A stretch of DNA of 64,000 nt. Origin: Apricaphanius iberus (taxonomy: Eukaryota; Chordata; Actinopteri; Cyprinodontiformes; Aphaniidae). Positions 1-12,091 of this stretch are shown here, in pieces (within the stretch, counting starts at the first letter, position 1; every line of letters starts with the position of its first letter). The position numbers and the translations under genes are program-made. Below the pieces are notes generated by a model, which made no database searches, was not told the DNA's origin, and worked only from the letters and a program-made list of their open reading frames with translations. The stretch is from NCBI GenBank assembly GCA_028564705.1, contig JAPXFQ010002399.1:875501-939500 (forward strand). The letters run 5' to 3'.

Positions 1-44
1 TATATAATATTAAACCACCTTGTTGCCATGGTTAAAGTAATTTC

Positions 45-345
45 AATATAATTATACAAACATTCCATCAGCTAAAAGTTTTTTTATACAAGGAATCCCA
101 GCAGATTGTGCTGAGTAATCGATGTGAGGTTGTGTCCTGAACATGCACACTCCTATCACAGCCTTTCCTCAGCAATCCCTCATAGTAAGCAAGCATGCAG
201 CGACAGTGGAGAGAAAAAACTCCTCTTTAACAAGAAAAAAACCTCTAGCAGAACCAGAACCAGGCTCAGTACAAGTGTCTCTGGGTTTGAGAAGACAGAG
301 AAGAGACACAGAAAGAACAAAATGAACTGATGTAAGAGTAATTTC
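45..345 (-). mobile_element. 3' UTR fragment of an L2/Rex1-like LINE (family A)
   Basis: This stretch reads, on the minus strand, as the 3' untranslated part of a LINE that recurs in this window. Shared landmarks are the block of AGAACCAGAACCAGGCTC type, the 'ggaggttttcctctccactgtcgc'-like block and the 'aaggaatcccagcag' block. A longer copy at 7975-8866 carries the same UTR downstream of a reverse-transcriptase C-terminus, which identifies the family as LINE-derived. It is 5'-truncated and non-coding. Short ORFs across it are chance. Confidence 0.75.
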
Positions 346-375
346 TATGTTCTGCATATGGTATGCATCGCTACC

Positions 376-420
376 AACTTGCACAAATGGTGGCCGACTA
401 AATATTTTTTTGCTCCACTG
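376..420. repeat. Solo terminal-repeat fragment of a Tc1-like element
   Basis: About 45 bp ending CTCCACTG followed by TA match, with several mismatches, the outer terminal repeat of the complete Tc1-like element at 25660-27263 (27219-27263). Only the outermost repeat remains; no transposase sequence lies beside it. It is a remnant left by truncation or recombination. Confidence 0.7.
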
Positions 421-422
421 TA

Positions 423-1902
423 TGGCGAGCCTACGTCCCACCCTTCTCCTTCTGGTCCATGGGTCCCCTACTGCCATAAAAAAATGAATGAGTCACTGAA
501 AGCGCTAAAAGTTTTTTTTATTTACCCGGGTTTAAATTCACAGTGGATCGAACATAAGATGTTCGTGAATTTTAAATACAAATGTTGATGCAGAGAAATC
601 GATGATTTTATAATGGTGGCAAAAGTTACTTTTGGTTTTGTGTAAAAACACTAAGTGGACTACAACTGCAGAGGAAGAAAGAGACAAAGGGCCGTAGCCT
701 CCAGGATGCAGAAACGAGCATTAAACATGGAGAAAACCTCTATAAATCTGACCATGTGGAAAGTAGCAGCTATATCGGGGGTAAACTTCTGATTTGTAAG
801 CATTTTAAATGCAAAATTTTACAATCAACTAAATTCCAAATCACTTGACAAACACAGTCGAAATGTACATCAGGTCAATTTTTTTATTACTCAATTTTTA
901 CAAATTTTTTAAAATAAATTTTCTGAAAAGTGTTGTAGGAAGCCAAATAATTTTATTTAAAGTATTTACGGTGGTGGTTTTAATTTTTCTGGCGACTCCT
1001 GTATGGCGCAGCGTCAGGTGTTCATTCATTGAGGGTGTGCTACTGTGTTCTAAGAAGGCTTGAAAAGGGTACCAACTACTCGTTTATTTTTGGCTTGCCT
1101 GAAATAATGACCGCCTCAGCACTTTGTTCTTTTCTGCCTTTTTTTTTTCATCACGGAAAAGTCTTCGTAAGTGGCACTGGGAAGGCCGTCATCTAGTGGC
1201 GTGGGAGAAATATGTTGTTTTGGTCCTTTGAAACTTTATGTTCAATGGCAAAAACTGACTTTGACTATATTTAATACTTGACGCCATTGATTAGGTCCCC
1301 TACTCGCAGCAGCACAAGTATGTATGTATGCATGTATCTATGCATGTATCTACGTGTGTGTTATCTGAGGTCTACGTATAAGAGTAGACCTGAATAAATT
1401 AAAGGAATGAATAAGAAGAATTCTGATTGTTGCATGTGAAGTCTTGATCTTTTTACTATGAATTTAGTCAATGTATACGCCAGTAGTAGCCACATAGAAG
1501 TTCCCATCCCATTCAGCTGCCAGCAGCTTCCCAGCACAGTTCCAGCAGAGTTCCAGCAGCTGGAGTGAACCCCACCATCTCCTGGGCATGACTAATTTTT
1601 ACTGTAACTCCTCCCACTCATTGGAATACAGAACATGACCAGGAGATGGCGCTTATCTCACAGAATATAGTACACACCACCAGAGGCAGAATTTAAAGTG
1701 CCACCTCTGGCGGTGTGTGGAATTTCACATTATTCATACTGTAGAACCAAGAGTACATAGCCTACATGTGACTTAAGAAGTGAAATTATAACAGACCTAG
1801 CTACTGGAGATTTGCTGGCCACTGTTTTATCTGGAGATAAATTATTGTAGCCAATACCTCCTGTCAAATCTTTTATCACAATTTATTTACTGTAAATAGA
1901 CA
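423..1902. other. Unassigned non-coding stretch
   Basis: No convincing coding region or recognised element. It holds a degenerate TATG/CATG-type microsatellite at about 1318-1365 and a short inverted repeat around 1678-1722 (ccaccagaggca / tgccacctctgg). The short ORFs lack family resemblance. Confidence 0.5.
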
Positions 1903-1904
1903 TA

Positions 1905-3311
1905 CACTACCGTTCAAAAGTTTGGGGTCACCCAAACAATTTTGTGTTTTCCATGAAAAGTCACACTTATTCACCACCATACGTTGTGAAATGCATAAAA
2001 AATAGAGTCAAGACATTGACAAGGTTAGAAATAATGATTTTTATTTGAAATAAGATTGTTTTTACATCAAACTTTGCTTTCATCAAAGAATCCTCCATTT
2101 GCAGCAATTACAGCATTGCAGACCTTTGGCATTCTAGCTGTTAATTTGTTGAGGTAATCTGGAGAAATTGCACCCCACGCTTCTAGAAGCAGCTCCCACA
2201 ATTTGGATTGGTTGGATGGGCACTTCTTGCGTACCATACGGTCAAGCTGCTCCCACAACAGCTCAACGGGGTTCAAATCTGGTGACTGCGCTGGCCACTC
2301 CATTACCGATAGAATACCAGCTGTCTGCTTCTTCTCTAAATAGTTCTTGCACAATTTCGAGGTGTGTTTTGGGTCATTGTCCTGTTGTAGGATGAAATTG
2401 GCTCCAATCAAGCGCTGTCCACTGGGTATGGCATGGCGTTGCAAAATGGAGTGATAGCCTTCCTTATTCAGAATCCCTTTTACCCTGTACAAATCTCCCA
2501 CCTTACCAGCACCAAAGCAACCCCAGACCATCACATTACCTCCACCATGCTTAACAGATGGCGTCAGGCATTCTTCCAGCATCTTTTCAGTTGTTCTGCG
2601 TCTCACAAACGTTCTTCTTTGTGATCCAAACACCTCAAACTTGGATTCATCCGTCCACAGCACTTTTTTCCAGTCTTCCTCTGTCCAATGTCTGTGTTCT
2701 TTTGCCCATCTTAATCTTTTTCTTTTATTGGCCAGTCTCAGTTATGGCTTTTTCTTTGCCACTCTGCCCTGAAGCCCAGAATCCCGCAGCCGCCTCTTCA
2801 CTGTAGATGTTGACACTGGTGTTTTGCGGGTACTATTTAATGAAGATGCCAGTTGGGGACCTGTGAGGCGTCTGTTTCTCAAACTAGAGACTCTAATGTA
2901 CTTATCTTCTTGCTCAGTTGTGCAACGCGGCCTCCCACTTCTTTTTCTACTCTGGTTAGAGCCTGTTTGTGCTGTCCTCTGAAGGGAGTAGTACACACCG
3001 TTGTAGGAAATCTTCAATTTCTTAGCAATTTCTCGCATGGAATAGCCTTCATTTCTAAGAACAAGAATAGACTGTCGAGTTTCAGATGAAAGTTCTCTTT
3101 TTCTGGCCATTTTGAGCGTTTAATTGACCCCACAAATGTGATGCTCCAGAAACTCAATCTGCTCAAAGGAAGGTCAGTTTTGTAGCTTCTGTACCGAGCT
3201 AAACTGTTTTCAGATGTGTGAACATGATTGCACAAGGGTTTTCTAATCATCAATTAGCCTTCTGAGCCAATGAGCAAACACATTGTACCATTAGAACACT
3301 GGAGTGATAGT
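1905..3311 (-). mobile_element. Tc1-like DNA transposon, DD38E type, right end lost
   Basis: The left terminus starts CACTACCGTTCAAAAG immediately after a TA at 1903-1904, the expected TA target site of the Tc1/mariner superfamily. A minus-strand transposase occupies 2067-3110. I found no matching inverted terminus on the right: similarity to a Tc1 flank seems to stop near 3311, just before the separate inverted-repeat element at 3325-3931. Without two termini it is probably immobile. Confidence 0.85.
2067..3110 (-). pseudogene. Tc1-like transposase with one internal stop (DD38E)
   Basis: A cut-and-paste transposase of the Tc1/mariner superfamily, acting in the nucleus on its own terminal repeats. 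From the ATG at 3110 the frame runs 348 codons to a stop at 2067, interrupted only by TAA at 2742-2744 (codon 123). The N-terminal part (MARKRELSSETRQSILVLRN) is the paired-like helix-turn-helix DNA-binding region. The catalytic part shows WTDESKFEVFG (first D about residue 154), KHGGGNVMVWG, QQDNDPKHTS (second D about 244) and NPVELLW (E about 283). I count 38 residues between the second D and E, not the usual 34, which matches the DD38E ('Intruder') group described in animals. With a single nonsense codon it has decayed very little, so the copy is recent or the stop is new. Confidence 0.9.
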
Positions 3312-3324
3312 TCACAAACTTCTA

Positions 3325-3931
3325 GGGCCGTTTTCACATGTGTGGCCGTACCAGAAAACGGCCAGAGAAAATGCTAATTTTTTCTGTTCACATGTCACGG
3401 ATCTCTGCCCGTATTTGAATCCAGTCTTTTACTACAAATAAACAGCAGGTGGCGGTATACAAATAAGTCTGTAGTTCTCCAACAAACAAGGGAGTGAGAA
3501 GTACCGACGTCATAAAACGAGCGACAGCCTAGAATGTAAACAAACTGGTCTACTGGTCAGCTGCTACCTGAAGCCATCTACAGGGTGAGTGTTGTAGTAA
3601 ACTCGCCGTTTTGTAATCTGCTGTGTTGCTGTGGGATGCTTGAATTGCGTTGTTTTGGTATTTGTATGGTCGCGAGGTGATTCTGTAATTTCGGCCGGCG
3701 GTGTCGTCATTTCCGCGTGGAGCGCGTCTATTGTCTTGAGTGCGGCCAGAGTACGGGTTGTGTTCACATGATACGTGGCCGCTCGTACCTGGACTCGGAT
3801 ACTACCTCCAAGGCAGGTCTCACTGGCCGTATTCTGGCACGGTACAGTCTGTGTTCACATGGTACGAAATAAGTGGATTTTGACCAAATACCGTACCCGA
3901 GTACGGACTCCCGTACCATGTGAAAGCGCCC
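3325..3931. mobile_element. Short inverted-repeat element (MITE-like), family unassigned
   Basis: The ends are imperfect inverted repeats: GGGCCGTTTTCACATG on the left, and CATGTGAAAGCGCCC on the right. Flanks read ttcTA and TAgaag, compatible with a TA duplication or, if the element is taken as two bases shorter at each end, CTAG. The palindromic flank prevents a decision. The motif TTCACATG recurs inside (near 3388, 3762 and 3851), so the subterminal region is itself repetitive. A donor-like ctacagGGTGAGTG occurs near 3580, perhaps from a parent element with an intron. No transposase coding was found. Confidence 0.7.
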
Positions 3932-3933
3932 TA

Positions 3934-6900
3934 GAAGTATTCCAGTTGTATAAGAAGGGACATTTCATCTTCTTTGAGAGCTGGACCGGACAGAATATCA
4001 TTGGGACCAAGATACATATAATATATACCAGTCATGGAGAACAGCGTGTTTTCTTGGTTGTCCACACTGTCTCAGTTTGGCTTCAAAAGTAAACATTGCA
4101 CTGACGTTTCTATGCTCTGTAAGAGGCTGTAGAAAACATAATTCCACCATGTTTATGTGCTTCCTGGATGCCTCTAAAGCCTTTGACCAGATTAATCACG
4201 GGAAGTTGTTTAGATAGCAACAAGAACGAGGGGTTCCCTCTTATTTAATATGTATTCTACACTACTGGTACACACACCAAACATTGCAAGTAGAATGGGG
4301 ATGTCCTACTTAAGATTTCTGCTGTACAGTAAGAAATATTTTTTCTATTCTTTAATTTGAATTTTTTTTGTATATGTTTTTAAATTCACTGTAAGCATAG
4401 TATTTTTTTAATATCTGCAATCAGCTGCAGTGGTATCATCACCTTCTTCTGATGGAGCAGAAGCAGGAAACGGCTTATGGAGGGTGGAGATGACACGATG
4501 CCTTCAATCTGCCTTCAATCAAACCTTCCTGGGATGCTGCAGACTAAACCATGACCCACAGATATGTGAAGCTGGACTTTGTTTCTGAACTTTTTCTATA
4601 ACCGTCCAATAGAAATGTCCAAGTTACACGCTTTTATTATCATTTGCAGTTTCATTGCTTGCTGGTTAGTGGAATTATTTTACAATATCATGTCTGTCAT
4701 CAGGGTTCACCAACATTTTAAAAATCTGATAGCAACATTTGCTCTGGCTGTTAAAAGTAAAAAAAATCTAGCTCTGCTAAATAAGTAAACTGCATACATT
4801 TGAAAGCTGATGAAAAGCCTAAGCATACTCAAAGATGGGATATCTATAAAACACATTGTACTGGTGCTGATTTAAAAAAAAAAATGGAAACATTTTCAAA
4901 GCACACAGCTTTATTACAAAACATAAAGTTGTGGTTTGTAATTCATAGAATTCGTAGCATGTATAGATTATAGTAGTGAAACAGCTTAAATGAACAGAAT
5001 AAATGTAGAGCCTTTAGGATGGGATAATATGTAGCGTAATGCCAAATTTTTAACAGCAATGAGACCACAAAACCGATTTTGGACAGTTACACACAGGTAC
5101 TAGTGAAGAGACGCCTGTAATGATGTGTAATGTCTACAGTAATAATATTGAATTTTTCTTGCCCCACTTTCAATAAATAGCCTATGCACAGCTAATATGG
5201 ACGCATGGTCAGACTCCCTCCACGTCACTTAATGACACATGGGGTACCCCCTCGCGCTATTTTTTTGACGTGCTGCGTGCTCCCGTGGAAATCTATAGAG
5301 ATTCCTAGACGTCGGCAACTGACGACATGGGGACAACATGGAATCTATTTATTTGAGTGCTTCTTTAAAATAATGTATTTTTGTCCTTCTGTGACATTAA
5401 GGTTAGAACATAAAACTTGTGGGTTGGTTAAAATTGGTTAACTTAACTTAACTCAACATTATGACTCGAGGGGTGTACAGACCCAGAGAATTACGACACG
5501 CTTTGAACTCGCTGACACGCAGTCACGTGGTTCATGGAGCCCTCAGTAGTTCCAAACATCCCAGCGCCATCATTGATTTCTAGCAGTAAAAACAATAATA
5601 ATAAGTTTAAATAATTAGAGAGGAAAACATGAGTGTAGATGTTTGATATGGGAACCAACAGTTTTTTTCTGGGTAACCTAATGATTCAGCAATTCAGCAT
5701 TTTTTTGGTTTTTCCTCCGATCTGAGAAAATCTATATGTAACCCAGTTGATTGTGCTTCTAGCCAGAAACTTGTAAAACATTTAATTGATAAAAAATATA
5801 TTTAAATCAAACCGTTTCAGTTAAATACATATAAAGGGGTAAAGAAAAAATTATAAAATAAGATTAGTAAAATATCTTTAAATTATAGCCTATATGAATA
5901 GATATAAAGCTCTCATCCAGTGACAGACTGACCACTTGGCAGTGTAGGCAGATGCCACTGTGGCCGCCTGGTATAAACGGCCACGCCACCAGCTGCTCGG
6001 ACTTGCTGCTCATCATTGCTTGTGGTCGCATCACAAATAAATAAAAAAATAATCATGAAGAAATAAAAAGTCTAAATAAATAAATAAAGCAGAGCGGAGT
6101 GGCTGCAACAATAGGCGGCCCCAAATGGGCTAAAAAGTGGCCCATAAAGTGGCTGTGTCAATAGGCAGCCGCAAAACAAATATGAATAATTACAATAATA
6201 ATAACCTAAATTGAGTGGAGCTTAAGGTGGCTCCACAGCCAGCTGTATCAGTGTTTCCAACAGTGAGGCTGTCAGCAGGAGGACATGATGACATTTTAAA
6301 AGAAAACCCAAGAAAGAAAACTCGAAACCATGAAAACACTTCGCGAGGACAGAAAAAGACGACAGCGGCTCTTTAATGTGTGTCTCTTCCTCTAAACCAA
6401 GCGCTGTTGTTTCAGTCATTCTTTTTGTCCTCTCCTCTTGTTATTGTGTTGCGTGGTGGGCGGAGCTAAAGCGGTGCTCGTGTAAAACCGGTGCCGAATA
6501 GTCATGTCACTCTCCATAAAGTTGCCCCAACAAAACAAAACTATGATTTGTGCATTAATGTATTTTCCCAAAATAAAAGTAATGAACACAATGCCACTGT
6601 AGGAGAAGTAGCGTTTTTCCTTCATAAATATTACTGAGTAAAAGTAAAAATTACGGCGTATTCAAAATTACTGTTAAAATAGGCTACAATTTATGTTAAA
6701 GTTTACTCAAGTAAATGTGACTCTTTAAACACTCTCTAAACACATTATAAGACTCACACAGCGGGCACACAATTTGATTATTGACCCCTGGTTTAGACTA
6801 CTGAGAGCAGAACATTCAAATCACTGCTCCTCCCCGTGGACAAAACAGACATTGCAGCTGGATTTCAGTCAGGCTCCTTGGGAGTGGGGCCTCACTGAGA

Positions 6901-7970
6901 TCTCATAGCGGGGGGATTACATTACCACCACGGACCTGTCAAGGACCTGTGAAGGACCAGCCAAGGACCCATCTTGGAAACAGGAGAACTTTTAAACCGC
7001 GACTACTGTATATATGATAATTATGCATTTTATTATAACATCAGCTAAGGAGAGTAGACCAACACTTCCAAGAGAGTTAGTAGGTAAGATCCCTGATATA
7101 TAAGCACTTTAACATCTGAATTCAGTAATTCAAAACGCTTATAAGATCTGTGAAACGTGTTGTTTTAGATCTGCAGGTGTCTTGGCCAAAAATCAGCTAG
7201 GAAGACATTTACTCTTATTTAATAGAAAGCTAGGGACCCTTCACTCATAAAACTGTTTAAGTTTTGTAGGGGATTTCTCGATTATTCTCGTTATCTGGCT
7301 AACAACGATTTAACACAACTACACTGGTAACCTAATACCGGGATAATTGTTGATGTAACTCAGGCTATTCTTGATCAGTTTTAGAAAAACGGGGCTCCAG
7401 CTTCTTCCTCTATGTAAGGAGCATTTAATTATTAAACCAGACTATCAGTCAGTCTGAAAGCTGAGTTCTTTTAGCAGTTGTATCAATCAGATTCACTGAA
7501 GAAAAACAGAGACTACTCTCAAGTTTAGGGATTTATTCACCAAATTGCTCAAACAATCAAAATAAATTCAATCTAGACTAAAATTGTCAATGCTACGATG
7601 CTATGCTACAAACTACAAAGGCAGACAAAATGGCTAAAGAAAGAAAACACGACGTCACTGGAAGGTCTACCTCATGTGCTTACATTGTAAGCATGTGTAG
7701 GGACGAGGGGGGAGAGAGCTGCAGCTCTTCTCATTTAGGTGTGAACTCCAGGTGTACACGCTCGACCCCAGAAAGACAAAGGAACCGCGTGGTCTCAACT
7801 AGTTAGCTTTACAGCTAAGCAAACAGCTCATACAGTGGCTGCAGCTGTTCTACTCTTTCTGGGGCGACCGCACAACACGAAGCTCACTGGATTCTAACAG
7901 TTGGAAGTCAACACAGCAACAAAACATAATCAACACACTGCTTTGCTTACAAATTAAAAGAAAACAGAGT
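3934..7970. other. Unassigned stretch with scraps of repeats
   Basis: Apart from the LINE reverse-transcriptase scrap at 4098-4330, I recognise no gene. A short direct duplication (agtggctg..caataggc.gcc) occurs near 6090-6170, with related 'gtggccgcc' sequence near 5960-5990, suggesting a decayed DNA element. Around 6630-6725 an A-rich 'gagtaaaagtaaaaa' motif of a kind common in fish repeats is present. Confidence 0.4.
4098..4330 (+). pseudogene. LINE reverse-transcriptase scrap (motif A region)
   Basis: In the frame starting at 4149 the translation contains MFMCFLDASKAFDQINHGKL, the palm motif A of a non-LTR reverse transcriptase (F-L-D-A-S-K-A-F-D). It is followed after a stop by ERGVPSYL and then LHYWYTHQTLQVEWG, the order expected of jockey/CR1-superfamily LINEs. 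Stop codons follow at about 4212 and 4302, and a frameshift is likely near 4145. It is an isolated internal fragment with no ends visible; the clade is uncertain. Confidence 0.7.
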
Positions 7971-7974
7971 AACT

Positions 7975-8866
7975 TTGACACAAACAGCTGGCTTGGGCAA
8001 AACCAAACACCTTATAATCAAAATAAATGTTCCATATGTTCCTAACAGAGTACGTCGTTCTCAGAATGCAGGTCTACTGGTAGTTCCTAGGATTTCTAAA
8101 AGTAGAATAGGAGGCAGATCTTTTAGTTATCAGGCTCCTCTCCTATGGAACCAGCTCCCAGTTTTAGTCCATGACGCAGATATTCTGTCGGTTTTTAAGA
8201 CAAGGCTTAAAACCTTCCTTTTTGATAAAGCTTATAGTTAGAATGGCTCAGGTTATCCTGAGTTATTTTTGTAGTTATGCTGCTATAGGTTTAGACTGTT
8301 GGAGGACAGACTGACCACTTTTCTTCTCTCTTCTACTTTTTTCTTCTTCTGCCAATCTCCAGATATGATGTTTCTGCTGTTATTTTGATAGTTAACCCAG
8401 TTTTCTCTCAGTAATTTTTTCCCCATAGAAGCTCCACATGGTCTGGTACTCTGCTCCAATACAATGCCCCCTGCTGGATGGGGAACATCGGTCCAGATGA
8501 TGCTCAAAGTCACTGAGCATCCTCCATGCTGTCTCTTCTCTGACTCCGCTTGTACTGAGCCAGGTTCTGGTTCTGGTTCTGCTCGAGGTTTCTTCCTGTT
8601 AAAGGGGAGGTTTTCCTCTCCACTGTCGCTACATGCTTGCTCAGTATGAGGGTTTGCTGAGGAATTGCTGTGGTTGGAGTCTGCATGATCCGGGCACAAC
8701 CTCACATCGATGACTCATCGCATTCTGCTGGGATTCCTTACATAGAAAACTTTTAGTTGATTGGAATGTTTGTATAATTGGATTGAAATGATTTTTCTTG
8801 TGAAGTGCCTTGAGATGACATTTCTTGTGAATTGGCGGTATATAAATAAAAGTGAACTGAATTAAA
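7975..8866 (+). mobile_element. L2/Rex1-like LINE, 3' end (RT C-terminus plus 3' UTR), family A
   Basis: The frame ending at 8241 gives the C-terminus of a non-LTR retrotransposon polymerase: GLLVVPRISKSRIGGRSFSY, then APLLWNQLPVLVHDAD and FKTRLKTFLFDKAYS. This is the conserved tail of CR1/L2/Rex1-type ORF2 proteins. About 600 bp of 3' UTR follow, ending at ATATAAATAAAAGTGAACTG and AATTGA-like tail units. It is 5'-truncated, as usual for LINEs. The same 3' UTR occurs at 45-345, 15683-16062, 43671-43800, 45225-46330 and 62005-62224, and the coding tail again at 49190-50990. Confidence 0.85.
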
Positions 8867-8869
8867 GTA

Positions 8870-9548
8870 AGGATCTAGGCTCTAACCAAGATTAAAGAAG
8901 AGACAAGACGTTCCTACATTGAGTCCGCGGTCAGAGCACGCTCGTGGAAAGGTCAAACTCAGGTTGGAACGGTGCACAAAGGAGAGGGAGGGGAGGAAGC
9001 TAGGGAGCTCGGGCAGTTTGGGTTTAATCCATTGGGACCAGGCGGGATTGGAGAAGGAAGAAGGTTGCCTTCAGCTGAATAGCGGGTCCCCCCTTAAGCT
9101 CGCCGCAGCAGAGGTGCTCAACGTAGCCAGGGAAAACAGAGTGAAGCTCGCGGGCTCGTATTCATAGCTGCGGGGGCCGCTGCGTCATCCTCAGACGGCA
9201 TTAAAGAAGCCAATGAGGTCTTCTTGGGGTGACCAGGTGGCAGCTGGCAGAAAATGAGCTTGGAGGAGATTGGAAGAAGAAAGCAGCTTGCCCTGTGCAA
9301 GGGATGCTGGGAGACTGAGTCCATTTAGTATTTTATATTTAATATTTACTGGCTGACCCAACAGTTTCAAAAGTCTGGAGGCCTGAGAAGATGTTTTATC
9401 AAGGAGGAGGAGTTGTGTCTGTCAATCTCTGCCAAAAAGAAAGCCGTGGTAATTCTAAAATCAGAGGTTAAACCTTGTAGAGTCACAGCACGATTCACCT
9501 ATACCTAAGAAAATTATGAAACCCTCACTCTGACTGAGCTTTATAAGT
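8870..9548. other. Unassigned non-coding stretch
   Basis: Purine-rich in part (about 8970-9070), with no recognised gene or repeat. The short ORFs are not supported by any family resemblance. Confidence 0.4.
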
Positions 9549-9560
9549 TAGATCAGTAGG

Positions 9561-10788
9561 CAGGGTCCGAAACCAACACTCATAAAAATGCGAGCAAATT
9601 TTCAGTTCGAAGAGTAAAATTTGGAGCGCCATCTGCCAGATGGCGAGTAAATGTTTGCACCAAATTAGTTATGTATAGTAATCCTGCCTTCTAAGGATTT
9701 CTGTGACGCTCCTCTGCTGTCTGCATGTGATGTACACAAGCGTATGTGTAACTTGAACGCCAACATACGGAAGTTTCCTCATTCCGGACATGAAAATACT
9801 TCACCTGCTGGTGAAATTCACCGTTTGTATCCAAAATAGTTCACCTACGTGATTCGTGTGTCTGATGAGGAAAACAAACGGCTGTAATTAATAACATATG
9901 CCGCTGCAGCGAGCTGCAAGGTTTCAGAACAGTCTTACTGAAAGAAGCTGTAGTTTCAAGTTCGAGTTATTTAGGATTAAAAACTTTCATCCAACCTCAA
10001 GTCTAGTTTCCTTTTATTTGGGCTTTTCGATGGCAACTTCAGCCGAGAGCACAGCTGGTCGTGCTTTTGGCCAAAGATACGTCATAAATCGACAGACTTT
10101 TAATAATGCTCTGCGACCAAAGTAAGAAAAAAATTCTTTCTCACTCTCTCCCGTCACAGAGACTCCAGTGAGTTTTTAGATTAATGAGCGACTATTCCTA
10201 TCAGTGCTGCTGAGCAGGGGCGTATCTAGGAGGTTAATTAGAGCGGCTAAAGGTTCGTTTAGTGGGGAACCAATCAGACCTGGTCACATTTTACTGTTTT
10301 CATCAGTTAAAATTACATTGAAACTATTTTTATTTTTGCTAAGGTTTATGTGACAATATAATAGAAAATCACAAATAAAAACATTGCTACTATTTTTCAC
10401 AAAATCTTTTTCACCAAAAAGTGGAGGGACTGTTTAATTTGTTAACTTAGCTATTATTTCTAATAGCTACGTTATTTCTATGGAATGTTATGTCAAATAA
10501 ATACATTCTGTGAAATTCAAAAATGCTTGGTTTCTTTTTCAAAAATATATTTCTAAAAAAAAAATCAGAACTGACCAAAATGAAATTTTTGTTATTAACT
10601 ATTTTTGAAGTTGGCACTCCTTTATGTTTGGCTCCAACATAATATCATATAATGGAATAATGTGTTATAGTATATCTGTGTAAAAATCATTTAGAATGTC
10701 GGCAGGTAAAGAATATGGCTGGCCGGTAAATATATTTCATCTACCGGCCGTCATGGCCGGTAACTCAAAATTTTTATTTCCGACCCTG
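9561..10788. mobile_element. Non-autonomous hAT element with perfect 8-bp TSD
   Basis: Terminal inverted repeats CAGGGTCCGAAA on the left and, reverse-complemented, CAGGGTCGGAAA on the right. The element is flanked by identical 8-bp copies TCAGTAGG at 9553-9560 and 10789-10796. CAGGG ends and 8-bp duplications are hAT hallmarks. Internal sequence near both ends matches the longer hAT element at 46730-49027 (for example 'ggcgagtaaatgtttg' on the left, 'tttggctccaacat' and ' ccggc'-rich blocks on the right). This copy is therefore probably an internally deleted derivative of that family. No transposase coding survives. Confidence 0.9.
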
Positions 10789-10792
10789 TCAG

Positions 10793-11590
10793 TAGGGGTG
10801 TCACGATTCTCCAAATCCTCAATTCGAAATTTTTTTTCTTTCCTTTTACAGTACAGAGACCTATGTCATTTTTAGACTAGTCTACGATCATTGGTTTAAT
10901 TTAATACATTTTGTACGGTAAATCTTATTTTAAAAGACAGAATTGATGCCATTTTTTATTGATCTTGTGTCTTGAAATACAGTGTAACTGTCTTGTTTAA
11001 ATAAAAAATGATTAACAGAGAGTGGGTGCCATCTGGTGACTCTTTAAAGTTACTGAAGAACTACTGACACAAAGCTCCAGACAGCTCATTCCACCGAGTA
11101 AAATGCAGCCAACAGCGTTCTTCTTGTTTACAACGCGAATGTGGACTTAACTCCCAGGGAACTTAAAATTTCCTCATCTGTGATTTGAGAGTAGGAGTGA
11201 CTTTAGTTTTTGTCCCACTGCTTCATTTATCCTAACCGTTTGCGAGCTGTAGCTTAGCTAATAGCTACTCTCTAGCTTCAGCTAATGTGCTCTGTAAACG
11301 TGTGCTCTGATCGTGGGGGATGTGATACAGGAAGTTAAAATGTTATCAGGTGTTGTGAGTTGTAGGATAACTAGTGAGAGTTACTTATTAGGCAAAATCC
11401 AAAGTGTTGTTCCTTGTGATGAGGAAATTTGAGTAAATAGACGGTCGCCTGCTAACTGTTGCTACGGAGTCTGAGTTAGACGCACAGTAAACAGGATAGG
11501 TGATCACGATCCTCTTTTGGATTTCGATGTGCAAGGTCGTAATGTAACATCGATAGATTTCGATACAAGATCGAGATCATACCACCCCTA
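10793..11590. mobile_element. hAT element split four bases from its end by another hAT
   Basis: The left end TAGGGGTGTCACGATTCTCC and the right end (complement AGGGGTGGTATGATC) are hAT-type. Its first four bases also appear at 9557-9560, separated by the element at 9561-10788. When that element is ignored, the flanks become tagatcag (9549-9556) and ttgatcag (11591-11598), a 7/8 match and so an 8-bp target duplication. Related truncated copies lie at 55150-55299 and, reversed, 59545-59878. Confidence 0.85.
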
Positions 11591-11598
11591 TTGATCAG

Positions 11599-12091
11599 TG
11601 TCCTTATTGCTTTTATTTATTTATGGAAAAGTAGTTGCTGTTGTACAATTTCAGTTTTCCTGTGTCTTGAGAAATTCAGTGGCATCTAGTCTCCAGTGAA
11701 AAATTTACTATAATCACACAAAATGTCCTTTTTTAAATCTACTTTTGGAGAAACATGCATTCATTTATCAGCTTTTATATTTAACATAAAAACAGCAGGC
11801 AGGATATGACTTACAGCTGCTGGAACTTGGTGTTTGTGACACCTGAATCAACCACACAGCAGGAGTGACCCATCTGCTTTGCTAAATCCTCCTCCAAACA
11901 TGTACACAATGGAATTGTAGGTAAAATAGGTTGTTTCTTGCCAACCATACCCATGATGAAGTGCGAGAAACAAAAATTGACGTCACAAAACATTCTCCTA
12001 TGGTACACTGTCCCGGTTGTTTATTTTTTCTACAATAAGTAGACAGAAAAAACAGATATGTGTGTCCATTTGCTGAACTCTGTCAACTTAC
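11599..12091 (-). other. cadps2 intron sequence downstream of the exon
   Basis: AT-rich intronic sequence on the low-coordinate side of the 12092-12424 exon, starting with the donor GTAAGT at 12091-12086. No other gene or repeat was recognised. Confidence 0.6.

Noticed and set aside
124..477. Short ORFs in the first 500 bases
   Set aside because: They fall inside a LINE 3' UTR copy that recurs in the window with the frames not preserved.
1..12091. Next cadps2 exon downstream of 12092
   Set aside because: No minus-strand stretch resembling the expected continuation was seen before position 1.
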